Positions 41,916 to 50,941 of a DNA stretch of 64,000 bases are shown here, piece by piece (the stretch's first letter is position 1; every line of letters starts with the position of its first letter). Origin of the DNA: Pseudomonadota bacterium (GTDB lineage: Bacteria; Desulfobacterota; Desulfobacteria; Desulfobacterales; RPRI01); contig JAHITX010000079.1 in the NCBI GenBank assembly GCA_018817425.1, forward strand, positions 124,001 through 188,000. Reading direction: 5' to 3'. A model generated the notes under the pieces. That model was given only the letters and a program-made list of their open reading frames with translations. It did not search any database and was not told the origin of the DNA. Made by a program: the position numbers and the translations under genes.

Positions 41916-42695
41916 TCAGATTGCCAGAGTATAACCCCCGCTCACCCGCAATGTTTCACCTGTAATAAAGGATGATCGTGCTGAGGCCAGATACAGCATT
42001 GCTTCGACTATATCATTAATATCACCTTCACAATCCAGGACTTGCTGTTTCTTTATGGTGTCAAGAATCCACTCCGGCAATTCTTTCCGGATCGTGTCGG
42101 TGTAAATCAGTCCGGGAGCAATAGCGTTCACGCGGATACCGTCGGCCTTGAAGTCGCGTGCCATAGTGATAGTCAGGCCACGAACTGCAAGCTTCGACAC
42201 GCCATAGGTGGTTGGACAGTCATAGGCGGCTGAAGATGAAATATTGATGATCACTGAGTCCCCGCGACCCGACATGGCCTGGTGTGCTGCCAGCGAGCAG
42301 ATGATTACACCCATCACATTCACATCGAATAGCCTACGCAATTTGGCTATTCCCGAGGTGGTCATTGGTTCTGCGTAAGCGGCGGAGTGCAGTCCGGCGT
42401 TATTTATAAGGATATCGATACCGCCATACTCTGAAACAACCCGCTCTATCACGGTAGCGACCTGTATCTCATCGGCTACATCACACTCGACCGGAAGAGC
42501 CTCGCCTCCGCTGGCCCGGAGTTCAGCAGCAGCTTCCTCCGCTGCTACACCATCAATATCCGCCAAAACGATACGTGCGCCGCGCTCCATGAGTGCCTGC
42601 CCGAAGGCCTTGCCGAAACCTCGACCGCCACCGGTTATCAAAGCGACTCGTCCTTCGAATTCATGAGATTCGTTCTTGTTCATAACTTTTCCCAT
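41916..42695 (-). CDS. Short-chain dehydrogenase/reductase (SDR 4)
   Basis: A 259-residue classical SDR: TGGGRGFGKAFG, 'ILINNAGLHSAA', Ser in 'NISSSAAYDCP', YGVSKLAVR and 'FITGETLRVSGGYTLAI'. The ATG at 42695 is chosen because GTAGGAGAACACA precedes it; a GTG seven codons upstream would overlap the previous gene. Base composition here and in the next gene downstream (40529) is noticeably more G+C-rich than in neighbouring genes (for example 'GCGCCGCGCTCC' wording), a hint that this two-gene segment was acquired separately. Confidence 0.87.
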   Translation of the reverse strand: MGKVMNKNESHEFEGRVALITGGGRGFGKAFGQALMERGARIVLADIDGVAAEEAAAELRASGGEALPVECDVADEIQVATVIERVVSEYGGIDILINNAGLHSAAYAEPMTTSGIAKLRRLFDVNVMGVIICSLAAHQAMSGRGDSVIINISSSAAYDCPTTYGVSKLAVRGLTITMARDFKADGIRVNAIAPGLIYTDTIRKELPEWILDTIKKQQVLDCEGDINDIVEAMLYLASARSSFITGETLRVSGGYTLAI

Positions 42696-42712
42696 ATTGT
42701 GTTCTCCTACCT

Positions 42713-43498
42713 TCACATTAGAAGATAACCCCCATCAACAACTACAATACTGCCGGTCATATAATCAGACATACTGCTTGACAAAAAACATACAACTTTG
42801 GCTATGTCATCAGGAGTTCCCCAGCGGCCAAGAACAGAACGCGCCGGAGGTATTGCGTCTGGTGGTAAGTTCAGCGATGCCAAAACTGCTGCCCCACCCG
42901 GCGTAGGAACGCCGCCGGGAGCAATAGCGTTTATTAAAATATTATGCTGGCCCAGTTCTTTGGCTAAAGATTTGGTAAGAGATATTACACCACCTTTTGT
43001 AGCGTCATAATGAATAAGATTACCGGACGGAACAATTGCACCGCATGAGGCAATATTGATGATTCTTCCTCCTTGACCGCCTTCAATCATCTTTTTTGCA
43101 GCAGCCTTGCTATAGAAGAAGAGTCCTTTTAGATTGATATCCATAGTTTTAATCAATAATTCTTCGGATAAATCCATAAAAGCAGAAGGAATATAAATGC
43201 CGGCATTGTTTACAAGGATATCAAGCTGTCCAAATTTGGCAACAGCTGTTTGCACCACACGATCTGCATCGCCGGAGATTGATGCATCGGCCTGAATCAC
43301 AGCAGCTTTTCCTCCCGACCTGGTAATTTGCTCTTTGGTATGACTGGCTGCATCTGCATTAATATCTGAAATTAACACTGAAGCTCCTGCTTCAGCCAAT
43401 CTAAGGGCAATTCCCTGGCCTATCCCCATTGCAGCACCTGTAACAATTGCAACTTTCCCATTAAGATTAAGTAAGTTAGATATTCCTGATGTGCTCAT
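42713..43498 (-). CDS. Short-chain dehydrogenase/reductase (SDR 5)
   Basis: A 261-residue SDR, sister of the gene at 27920. Cofactor loop TGAAMGIGQG, 'ILVNNAGIYIPS', Ser in 'NIASCGAIVPSG', HYDATKGGV and 'MTGSIVVVDGGYLLM'. Both sisters share 'PPARSVLGRWG' near the C-terminus. Ribosome site AGGAGAG six bases before the ATG. It stands at the start of a three-gene tail behind one copy of the 142-bp repeat. Confidence 0.88.
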   Translation of the reverse strand: MSTSGISNLLNLNGKVAIVTGAAMGIGQGIALRLAEAGASVLISDINADAASHTKEQITRSGGKAAVIQADASISGDADRVVQTAVAKFGQLDILVNNAGIYIPSAFMDLSEELLIKTMDINLKGLFFYSKAAAKKMIEGGQGGRIINIASCGAIVPSGNLIHYDATKGGVISLTKSLAKELGQHNILINAIAPGGVPTPGGAAVLASLNLPPDAIPPARSVLGRWGTPDDIAKVVCFLSSSMSDYMTGSIVVVDGGYLLM

Positions 43499-43571
43499 AA
43501 GAAACTCTCCTTTATTTGAATTATGTTCTTACTAAGGTTTTTGTGCGATATTATTATAAAATAAGTTAAGG

Positions 43572-43713
43572 GAGCCGGTTTCAAAATGTTTCAGTTTGGT
43601 CAAGCTCAAGGCGGGCGAAAATTTTAACCGCAGGAATACATGGAGTATTTCGAGGATTAAAATTTGAGCCCAACGCAGAGATCGGCCAAAATGGGGCGTT
43701 TTGCAATTGGCTC
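43572..43713 (-). repeat. 142-bp inverted-repeat-bounded element, copy 2 (inverted)
   Basis: Same unit as 10434-10576 and 57319-57460, in the opposite orientation, in the gap between SDR 5 and the molybdenum subunit. The left end is GAGCCGGTTTCAAAATG and the right end CGTTTTGCAATTGGCTC, so the terminal repeats have each taken changes. It is closest to copy 3 (both read 'GCCGATCTCTGCGTTGGGC'). Confidence 0.75.
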
Positions 43714-43789
43714 AAGGGATTTAAACCTGAAACCAGAGTCTGTTCGTTTGCTCCAGCCGGCGTAAGGTGCAGCAAAATGCTGTTTTGAT

Positions 43790-46096
43790 TCATGCAACTT
43801 TTTTCTCCTGAAGCTGCCGGAGAATCTTTTCCGGGGTCAAGGGAAGCTCTTTGAATCTTATGCCTGTCGCATCGTAGATTGCGTTAAAAATAGCAGGGGC
43901 AATGGGAGCCAGCAGGCCTTCCCCGCTTTCCTTTGCACCAAAAGGACCACCTGGATCATTGGATTCGATAAAGATATTTTCCATTTCCGTCATCTCAAAC
44001 GCTGTAGGTATTTTGTAGTCAATAAATGACGGATTTAATGTTTTGCCCTCACTGATGAGCAATTCTTCGTGAAAAGTGTATCCGAGTCCCATTGCTGCCG
44101 ACCCCTCAATCTGACCCGTCAATCCCAGTGGATTAATGACACGTCCGCAATCATCAGAAACCGTAAGCTTTCCCACCTTTACATGACCTGTTTCCTGATC
44201 AACCCTTACCTCTGCAATTACTGCTACAAAGCTGTAAGCAGGTGAATAATTGCCGTATCCTGTCACCATATCTACTTGACCCATTTCCGGGCTATATGAA
44301 CCTGCTCCCGTAACAGCCATGCCACCTTGAGCCATCTGACATAGCGCTATTGCCTCAGTAAAAGAAAATCCCTTGTCGGGCATACCTTTTACATAGATTC
44401 TCCGTTTTCTTGCTTTCATGTCTTCAACTCTTGCTTCCAGTTTTCCTGCAACCGCCTGTAAAAGCTTCTGCTTCAAATCAGCAGCCGCCCGTTTGGCTGC
44501 ATTACCGGTTTGGAAAGTAACCCGGCTCCCTGAGCTGAACAAATCGGGGGGTGTTAAATCCGTATCAGGGATTGTGATTTTTGTATCCTCCAATTCTATA
44601 CCCAGTTCTTCCGCTACGATTTGCGAAAGCACTGTATCAGATCCCTGGCCGATATCGGAAGCACCGGAAATTATCATAACCGTGCCGTCAGTATTGGCTT
44701 TAACAAAGATAGTAGAAGAAGCCGTGAAGGGACCCATCATGGGAAAACTGGGACCGCACTCAAAGCTGCTGCAAGCAACGCCGATTCCCTGTAGAGGAGG
44801 AAGTTTTCTGTATTTGGACTTCCATTGTGAGGCCAGGGCAGCCGTGCGTAAACATTTTGACACGCTTCCGCTTGAAATTTTAAGGCCGTTTGAGGTTATA
44901 TCTCCGGCCTTAAGACCGTTTTTAATTCTTAGCTCAAGCGGGTCTAAGCCTAATTCTTCAGCTACCGCATCCAGTTGCACTTCCGAAGCCAGTCGAATCT
45001 GAGGTGACATAAATCCCCGCATTGCCCCGCAGGGGGTGTTGTTGGTATATACACGGCAGGATTCAAACTTCATATTAGGCAGCCTATAGGGAAGCGTAAG
45101 CCACAGGTTGGAAAGTATGGCAGCACCATGCCCGAGGCTGCTGTATGCACCTCCATCAATCATTGTCTTTGCTGTCCGGCTTATGATTGTTCCATCTTTC
45201 TTAACCCCGATCTTCAAAATCACTTCCAGGGGATGTCTTCTCCTGCCTGCGGTAAACTCCTCTTCCCGAGTGTAGTAAATCCTGACCGGTCGGCCTGTCT
45301 TTTGTGAGAGTAAGGCACAACAGAGATAAAGGGGGAAAATTTCCATTTTTCCACCGAAGCCGCCTCCCATTGGGGGCTTTATCACCCTTACTTTGCCCGG
45401 CTCAATACCCAAAAGAACCGCCAGAGGATTTTTCAACATAAAAGGGGCCTGGGTAGAAGTCCAAAGGGTCAGCTTCCCTGAAGAATCGAAATCGGCTATA
45501 GAAACATTAGGTTCCATGTAACAATGCTGTACAGCCCCGGTTATAAACTTATCCTCCCGGATATAGTCGGAATCCCGAAAGCCTGCCTCAACGTCGCCGA
45601 ATTCCAGTTTTGCCCCGGCCGAAATATTTCCTTTAAAACCCTCATGGATTAATGGAGCCCCTTCTCTTATTGCTTCTTCTATTGAAAAAACGGGAGGAAG
45701 CTCTTCATAGTCAACCTCGATAAGCTCCAAAGCCTCTTCTGCGGCATCTTCACTGACTGCAGCTACCGCCGCAACCTCATCACCGATATAGTTTACCTTA
45801 TCCCGTGCCAAAAGGTATTGATCACCACTTCCCGGCAATGCAAGCATCATAAACCCGTATTTAATGTCTACAATGTCGTGCCCGGTAATAACCGCTTTTA
45901 CTCCTTTAACCCTTTCCGCTTTGCTTGTATCAATTTTCACAATCCTTGCATGGGGATAAGGGCTGCGCAGGATTTTACCGTATAACATGCCAGGTAAAGA
46001 TATATCCGTGGTAAACTGTGCTTCCCCATTTGCTTTAATTATTCCATCTACCCGCGGTAGTGGTTTTCCAATTACAGCATAATTTCCCATAGCCAT
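43790..46096 (-). CDS. Xanthine dehydrogenase/CoxL-type molybdenum-binding catalytic subunit
   Basis: A 768-residue catalytic subunit of the molybdenum hydroxylase family (XdhA, CoxL, 4-hydroxybenzoyl-CoA reductase alpha). Signature segments: 'GKPLPRVDGIIKANGEAQFT' at the N-terminus, 'MGGGFGGKMEIFP' near 245, 'CGAMRGFMSPQ' near 355, 'SGASDIGQGSDTV' near 480 and the catalytic glutamate in 'GPFGAKESGEG' near 725. It would hydroxylate or dehydroxylate a ring or aldehyde carbon with water as oxygen source. The usual FAD and [2Fe-2S] subunits are absent from the window, so partners are encoded elsewhere. It lies between the repeat and the MtmB-like gene. Confidence 0.87.
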   Translation of the reverse strand: MAMGNYAVIGKPLPRVDGIIKANGEAQFTTDISLPGMLYGKILRSPYPHARIVKIDTSKAERVKGVKAVITGHDIVDIKYGFMMLALPGSGDQYLLARDKVNYIGDEVAAVAAVSEDAAEEALELIEVDYEELPPVFSIEEAIREGAPLIHEGFKGNISAGAKLEFGDVEAGFRDSDYIREDKFITGAVQHCYMEPNVSIADFDSSGKLTLWTSTQAPFMLKNPLAVLLGIEPGKVRVIKPPMGGGFGGKMEIFPLYLCCALLSQKTGRPVRIYYTREEEFTAGRRRHPLEVILKIGVKKDGTIISRTAKTMIDGGAYSSLGHGAAILSNLWLTLPYRLPNMKFESCRVYTNNTPCGAMRGFMSPQIRLASEVQLDAVAEELGLDPLELRIKNGLKAGDITSNGLKISSGSVSKCLRTAALASQWKSKYRKLPPLQGIGVACSSFECGPSFPMMGPFTASSTIFVKANTDGTVMIISGASDIGQGSDTVLSQIVAEELGIELEDTKITIPDTDLTPPDLFSSGSRVTFQTGNAAKRAAADLKQKLLQAVAGKLEARVEDMKARKRRIYVKGMPDKGFSFTEAIALCQMAQGGMAVTGAGSYSPEMGQVDMVTGYGNYSPAYSFVAVIAEVRVDQETGHVKVGKLTVSDDCGRVINPLGLTGQIEGSAAMGLGYTFHEELLISEGKTLNPSFIDYKIPTAFEMTEMENIFIESNDPGGPFGAKESGEGLLAPIAPAIFNAIYDATGIRFKELPLTPEKILRQLQEKKVA

Positions 46097-46187
46097 TCAT
46101 CCTTTCTTATATCTCACTATCAATCCTACTCAAAAGCCTTATATTTTCCTGAATCATTATTTTTATTCTTGGAACTCTAAATAATAA

Positions 46188-47546
46188 TTACTTGTAAGGA
46201 ACTCCCATCCGCGCAAGTTCATCTTTTACTCTGTTATAGCTGCTAAGCCAATCTTCCTTCGGTTGGACAGTCTTTAAGTCATATAGTTCGGGAAAGTCTT
46301 TAGGCTGCTGGGCATGTTCTTTTTCAACTATCCACCTGTCATAAATAGTCTTAGCCAGTTTATTAGCTTTTTGCTCATCCATACCTGCAACAGCCGAGAG
46401 TATTTCACCAACAAAGCGAGCCTCCAAGCCTGACCAGCCTGTGCTCCAGCAATATCCAAATCCACAAGCTGTATAGAGAACAGATGCAGCCGCCTCCCAA
46501 TAAAGAGATGCTTCAGTGCCCCTGAACTTCTCCTCGGTAGTTACCATACCACCAATGGGAAGTCGGACATTGCGTTCTGCGGCGCGGGTTGCCGCTCCGT
46601 TTGCCCATAATGTTTGCGACCTTGTCCATTCACCCCTTACGGTATTATTCCAAATTTGGGCCGGGATTGCGTTGCTGTAAGCGAGCTGCCCCAGCATGCT
46701 TGCAATCATGCCCACAGCCGTTTCCTCCGGACCCCGGCATAGAGCGCCTTCGACTGACATGCCACTTACCCATGGAACGAAGTCCCACTCTTTCACAATC
46801 AAAGCTAAGGTAAGCCTCGACCAGTCAACCTTAAGCTCCGGCATGACATGAGCAGAAAGCTGAATATTATGGCGTCCCCGAAATCCTTCATGAACCAATG
46901 CGAGAAAACCACCGATACTTGTGACGGAAGAATGAAGTCCAAGATGCATGTCAGGTCGTCCAAGCCGTTGCAGCACTTCCAACATGGCCTTGTTTTCCCA
47001 CAGCGCACAGTAAACTTCAGAAGGAGTACCCACTTTGATCGGGATACCGTCAACCGAGGGGACACCGCCACTAATCGCTAAAGCCTGATTGGATTCCTCC
47101 TGTACAAATGACTGCACGAATTGTGAAAACCACTCTTGCCGGATGGGTACTGTTCCGCCACCATGCGCACCTGCAGCCAGCACCGGTGGGCGTTTATCTT
47201 TGCCTGTCCGGTGTTGATAACAGACCTCATCCTTACCCAGGCCAAACATAACCATATCCGGACCGGTTCGAGCATTTTCAACAACCTGCTGAAGCTCTTG
47301 CCTGCTGAATTTAATAACCCTTTGAGTATCTATATTATAGAGACCCACCTCAGCCAGTAGTTCCACACCTGCCTGAAATATCGCGTCTGCTGTCGCATCA
47401 TCTGCGATTAGCTGCTCGGCGTCATACTTGATATTGTATTTTGGAGTCAATTCACGTATCTTGCGTGCAAACAAAAGGTCAAATTCCTTGCTTTTCATCA
47501 CCGGGCCGGTCTCGGCTCTATTCTGAATATCCATCATCGGTAGCAT
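46188..47546 (-). CDS. MtmB-like corrinoid methyltransferase without pyrrolysine
   Basis: A 452-residue member of the monomethylamine methyltransferase (MtmB) family, close to the archaeal length. Shared wording includes 'AIFQAGVELLAEVGLYNIDTQRVIKFS', 'GTPSEVYCAL', 'GRPDMHLGLHSS', 'ARFVGEILSAVAGM' and the ending 'YDLKTVQPKEDWLSSY'. Archaeal MtmB needs an amber-coded pyrrolysine; here the frame has no internal TAG, so as with non-Pyl MttB proteins the substrate is probably not a simple methylamine. It should move a methyl group from substrate to the cobalt of the corrinoid protein encoded 80 bases upstream. Ribosome site AGGAGA. Confidence 0.82.
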   Translation of the reverse strand: MLPMMDIQNRAETGPVMKSKEFDLLFARKIRELTPKYNIKYDAEQLIADDATADAIFQAGVELLAEVGLYNIDTQRVIKFSRQELQQVVENARTGPDMVMFGLGKDEVCYQHRTGKDKRPPVLAAGAHGGGTVPIRQEWFSQFVQSFVQEESNQALAISGGVPSVDGIPIKVGTPSEVYCALWENKAMLEVLQRLGRPDMHLGLHSSVTSIGGFLALVHEGFRGRHNIQLSAHVMPELKVDWSRLTLALIVKEWDFVPWVSGMSVEGALCRGPEETAVGMIASMLGQLAYSNAIPAQIWNNTVRGEWTRSQTLWANGAATRAAERNVRLPIGGMVTTEEKFRGTEASLYWEAAASVLYTACGFGYCWSTGWSGLEARFVGEILSAVAGMDEQKANKLAKTIYDRWIVEKEHAQQPKDFPELYDLKTVQPKEDWLSSYNRVKDELARMGVPYK

Positions 47547-47626
47547 TTTGTATCTCCTATATTGGGTTATCGTAAATTTTATGAATTAGTATTACTCGAT
47601 TCGACTTATCCCATAAATACGCCTGA

Positions 47627-48271
47627 TTACTGGCCCATGATCTTGTCACAGAGCTTAACTGCTGATGGAGCATCGGGCGCCCACCCGTCGGCACCTATTG
47701 ATTCAGCTAATTCTGCCGATGCAGCTACTCCGCCGATGATGACCTTGTACTTGTTTCGTAATCCCATATCGTTCAGGTAGTTTATCACTTCGGCGTAGAA
47801 AGGACGGGTTGCATCAAGAAATGCTGAGAGTCCAATAATATCCGCATTAAGTTCTCTGGCCTTGTCAATAAAGGTCATGCTGGGCACATTGATACCGAGA
47901 TCATGAACTTTGTATCCGGCAAGACTTATTTGCCTTAAAACCAAACTCTTGCCAATGTCATGAAGGTCTCCCTGCACAGCACCGAGCAACACTACTCCGC
48001 GTGAGGCATTGGCTTGCTCAGGAATCTTCTCCATAATTTTGTTTGTACAAGCCTCACTAAGATCAGCGCCCATCATCAATTCCGGCAAGAAATATTCTCC
48101 ACTGCCAAACTTATCGCCGATTACCCTAAGTCCGACAATTACGCCCTTTTGAAGGATTTCCAACGGATCATAGCCTTCGTCAAGAGCTTTCTGTACAGCA
48201 GCCATAGCTTTATCTTCGTCCAGAGAAATTACCAGCTCAGTTATAGTTTTAAAAACATCAGCATCACTCAT
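47627..48271 (-). CDS. Methyltransferase corrinoid protein (MtbC/MttC/MtmC-like)
   Basis: A 214-residue B12-binding protein: helical cap domain (about 1-90, 'ALDEGYDPLEILQKGVIVGLRVIGDKFGSGEYFLPELMM' type) and Rossmann-like cobalamin domain with the base-off histidine motif GDLHDIG near 110, 'GYKVHDLGINVP' and 'IIGGVAASAELAESIGADG'. It is the methyl carrier between the MtmB-like enzyme downstream and the methyl-THF methyltransferase at 52591. No RamA-type activator for the cobalt is in the window. Ribosome site GGAGG. Confidence 0.93.
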   Translation of the reverse strand: MSDADVFKTITELVISLDEDKAMAAVQKALDEGYDPLEILQKGVIVGLRVIGDKFGSGEYFLPELMMGADLSEACTNKIMEKIPEQANASRGVVLLGAVQGDLHDIGKSLVLRQISLAGYKVHDLGINVPSMTFIDKARELNADIIGLSAFLDATRPFYAEVINYLNDMGLRNKYKVIIGGVAASAELAESIGADGWAPDAPSAVKLCDKIMGQ

Positions 48272-48383
48272 TCAGATTACCTCCTTTTTCATTTCTAATA
48301 TGCATTCCATAAAACAAATAAATATATAAAATATTATTATTGGTCCAAAACCCTCCAGCTCATCTTATTCCCCCTCACCCTGG

Positions 48384-48407
48384 CCCTCTCCCACGGAGGG
48401 GAGAGGG
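48384..48407. repeat. GC-rich hairpin in the gap between AveC-like and corrinoid genes
   Basis: CCCTCTCCC (48384-48392) pairs with GGGAGAGGG (48399-48407), preceded by CCCCCTCACCCTGG. This wording is a common dispersed intergenic hairpin of proteobacteria. No T-run follows, so it is more likely a REP-type unit than a terminator. Confidence 0.55.
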
Positions 48408-48473
48408 TATATATCCTCTAAACCGAGAGAAGAGTTATCTGAAATGTTTTAATGTATCTCACAGTATTATTTG

Positions 48474-49229
48474 TCATGGCACTAGTAAACTAGGGTTTCC
48501 GAACAACTCCCGCACAGCGACAAGCGGACCAGATAAAAATATTATAAAAAGTCCGTTCATTACTACTATCCATGCTACCAGACGTGTTAGTTCGCGCTTC
48601 CATCCTGCTTTTATCCCTTCAACTCCAAACCATGATTCAAACCGAACCCGTTCATCCGGGCTGTTACGTAACAGCATCCAGGTGGTAATTAATCCGTAAA
48701 AAACAAAAAGTATTATAGGATATACAACAGGAAAGTTACCTCTTTCAGTTGCAAGTGCAGGTCCTATGTAATCTGTGTAGGACCACCAACCCTGACTTGC
48801 AGCAAAGCCTTCAAAAAGCAGATCAAAAAGATAAAAGCTTGGTATCACAACAACAAGTATCCAGCGGTTTTTTTCTAAATTTGGATATTTGTTGTGAAAC
48901 TTATTGATCAGAGCAAGCATCAACAGATATATAGTAGTAAAGAAAGGGCCGTAAGACAGTATAATCGCCCATGGTTTGTTCGGTGCAGTCCAAAGGGTTG
49001 AGCCCCAAGGCATTAGAGAAAATGCAGGGTTAAAGAGCAGATATGCACCCCAATCACAATACCATTCCTGCCAGAACATGGTTGTGGCGGAAATATACAA
49101 AAGTGCTCCGAAAGTAAGAGCTTTGGCACGAAAGGACTGACGGATAAATAAAGTGAGCATGATAATGGATATAATAGGTATGATAATTTCCTGGATCCAG
49201 ATAAAAGATGGATTGTCAAAATGAAGCAT
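48474..49229 (-). CDS. AveC-like integral membrane protein
   Basis: A 251-residue protein with about six hydrophobic segments (for example 'IIIPIISIIMLTLFI', 'WILVVVIPSFYLFDLLF', 'VVYPIILFVFYGLITTWMLL', 'LVAWIVVMNGLFIIFL'). The loop 'WQEWYCDWGAYLLFNP' and 'GWWSYTDYIGPALA' resemble the spirocyclase AveC family, which includes the avermectin spirocyclase and many uncharacterised actinobacterial homologs near lipid/terpenoid genes. I hold this assignment at moderate certainty. In this island it may bind or modify the hydrophobic substrate at the membrane. Confidence 0.5.
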   Translation of the reverse strand: MLHFDNPSFIWIQEIIIPIISIIMLTLFIRQSFRAKALTFGALLYISATTMFWQEWYCDWGAYLLFNPAFSLMPWGSTLWTAPNKPWAIILSYGPFFTTIYLLMLALINKFHNKYPNLEKNRWILVVVIPSFYLFDLLFEGFAASQGWWSYTDYIGPALATERGNFPVVYPIILFVFYGLITTWMLLRNSPDERVRFESWFGVEGIKAGWKRELTRLVAWIVVMNGLFIIFLSGPLVAVRELFGNPSLLVP

Positions 49230-49305
49230 TGTTTTCCCCTCCTATTATTTTGCCGGTATAAAATCCGGCGCCAAAGGATTGGTATATGTTCTGGAGATCG
49301 TGGTT

Positions 49306-50895
49306 TCAGCGGCTGCGCCTGGCAAGATACCGGATGACTCTTGCCGATGATAGCTTGCCTGGCAAACCGGAAACAGCCCCACCAGGATGTGAACCGGCAG
49401 CTCCTAAAAAAAGCCCTTTCACAGGAGTTACATACCCGCCCAGACCCCATGCCGGTCTTAATGGACCCGACCGAAGAAGAGCAAAATCAACATGAGTTAC
49501 ACATCCGTTAACAGCACCTGTTCGCGCACAAAGATCTTCAGGTGTTTCAACCCAACGTCCTATCTCAAGCGAATCAAGATTGTCAAAGTATCGACTGGCT
49601 TCAGACATCATTATATTTTCTGCCTTTTGTCTTAAAATCTGCCAGCCTTCAGCAGGATAAGCCGGGACAGCTGGCGGATACAGGTACAAAACATCCTGTC
49701 CTGCAGGTGCCTGACCCGGATCGCATGCCGTTGGAACAGCCGCCCAGAAATAAAGACCGGGGGTAAGCTCACCCCGCATGGAGTTTGCAAAGGAAGATCG
49801 TATTTCTTCTGCTGTTCCGATAATTAAAGCAGGCACCCTGAGATCGACTCCGTCTTTTCTTAGCTTCTGATGTCTGGAAATTTCAACACGGCCATTAAGA
49901 GCAAGATCGACCTTCATTGGTGCTGCACCACGGGCATTTGCTGGAATATGATCGACGCGTGCTTTTATTTTCCTGTCTAAGACGCCATCAGGCAAAAGGC
50001 GACCCAGTGCTGTACGTGGGTCACAGGCTGCCAGTACTGAATCCGCTTTAATTAAACGCCCGTCGGCAAGGCGGACACCTTCTGCCCTATTATTGTCAAC
50101 TAAAATCTCTTCCACAGGTGTTCCGGTAAGCACTGAACCATTACCTTCGTATAGCCTTCTTTTGAGGGAATCTGCCAGGGACTGCATTCCACCAACCGGA
50201 CGGCCAACCCCAACCTTATGCAAAAGAGCAAGTATAATATGGCCAAGCCCGCTGCCGTCAGCATCTATAGGTCCAGCACCTCCGGCAAGTCCCAAGAGAG
50301 CCGCAATAACAAAAGGGTGTTCGAAACGTTCGCATACAGCCTGATCTGCCGTACCCATGGCAAGTCCTCCCACGTCACCAAGCAGGCGGCGATGAGATAT
50401 TGATGAACCTATTGAGCGAAGAACTTCTCTGACAGACGGTCTTTTGGGATCTGAGCGCATCATGGGAAGGGCAATGTCAAGCATTGCGTTAAGAGTGTTG
50501 GCAAAATCAATATATGCTCTTGCATCTTCAGGCGAGTACCTTTTGATCTCATCTGCAGTTTTTGCAGCGTCACGCCAAAAAACTATTGACTCTCCTTCGG
50601 GTGTAAGGTGGGCATAAGAAGGATCGGGATCTACAGTGCTAAAGCCGTGCTTTTTCAAATCCAGGTCGTTTATTATACTGGTTGTGCGTAAAAAAATACT
50701 ATCCACTGCGCAGGGATGAATAATATGTTCCGGTGCTGACTTGATAAAAGGACCGGAGGAGGTCATTCCTCCGATATTTTTTTGCGCCTCAACAACTACT
50801 ACCTTATGGCCGGCTTTGTCCAGATAGCATGCTGCTATAAGTCCGTTATGCCCGCCCCCTATAACAACAACATCTGTTTTCATTTCAACACCCAT
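49306..50895 (-). CDS. Phytoene-desaturase-like FAD oxidoreductase (COG1233), copy 3
   Basis: A 529-residue paralog of the enzymes at 35408 and 37047. FAD motif VVIGGGHNGLIAACYLDKAGH followed by 'EAQKNIGGMTSSG'; C-terminal block 'FLGAAGSHPGGAVSGLPGK'. An ATG four codons inside (50883) is an alternative start, since neither has a strong ribosome site. This copy is 11 to 12 kb away from the other two and next to the AveC-like gene, so it may work on a later intermediate. Confidence 0.82.
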   Translation of the reverse strand: MGVEMKTDVVVIGGGHNGLIAACYLDKAGHKVVVVEAQKNIGGMTSSGPFIKSAPEHIIHPCAVDSIFLRTTSIINDLDLKKHGFSTVDPDPSYAHLTPEGESIVFWRDAAKTADEIKRYSPEDARAYIDFANTLNAMLDIALPMMRSDPKRPSVREVLRSIGSSISHRRLLGDVGGLAMGTADQAVCERFEHPFVIAALLGLAGGAGPIDADGSGLGHIILALLHKVGVGRPVGGMQSLADSLKRRLYEGNGSVLTGTPVEEILVDNNRAEGVRLADGRLIKADSVLAACDPRTALGRLLPDGVLDRKIKARVDHIPANARGAAPMKVDLALNGRVEISRHQKLRKDGVDLRVPALIIGTAEEIRSSFANSMRGELTPGLYFWAAVPTACDPGQAPAGQDVLYLYPPAVPAYPAEGWQILRQKAENIMMSEASRYFDNLDSLEIGRWVETPEDLCARTGAVNGCVTHVDFALLRSGPLRPAWGLGGYVTPVKGLFLGAAGSHPGGAVSGLPGKLSSARVIRYLARRSR

Positions 50896-50941
50896 CTTAT
50901 TTGATTTAGGGTTGTTTAATGCTTTTAGGTTATTGCCAACT

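Noticed and set aside
46188-47546. Possible pyrrolysine in the MtmB-like gene
   Set aside because: The frame is open over the full length with no internal TAG, so no amber-coded residue is used here.
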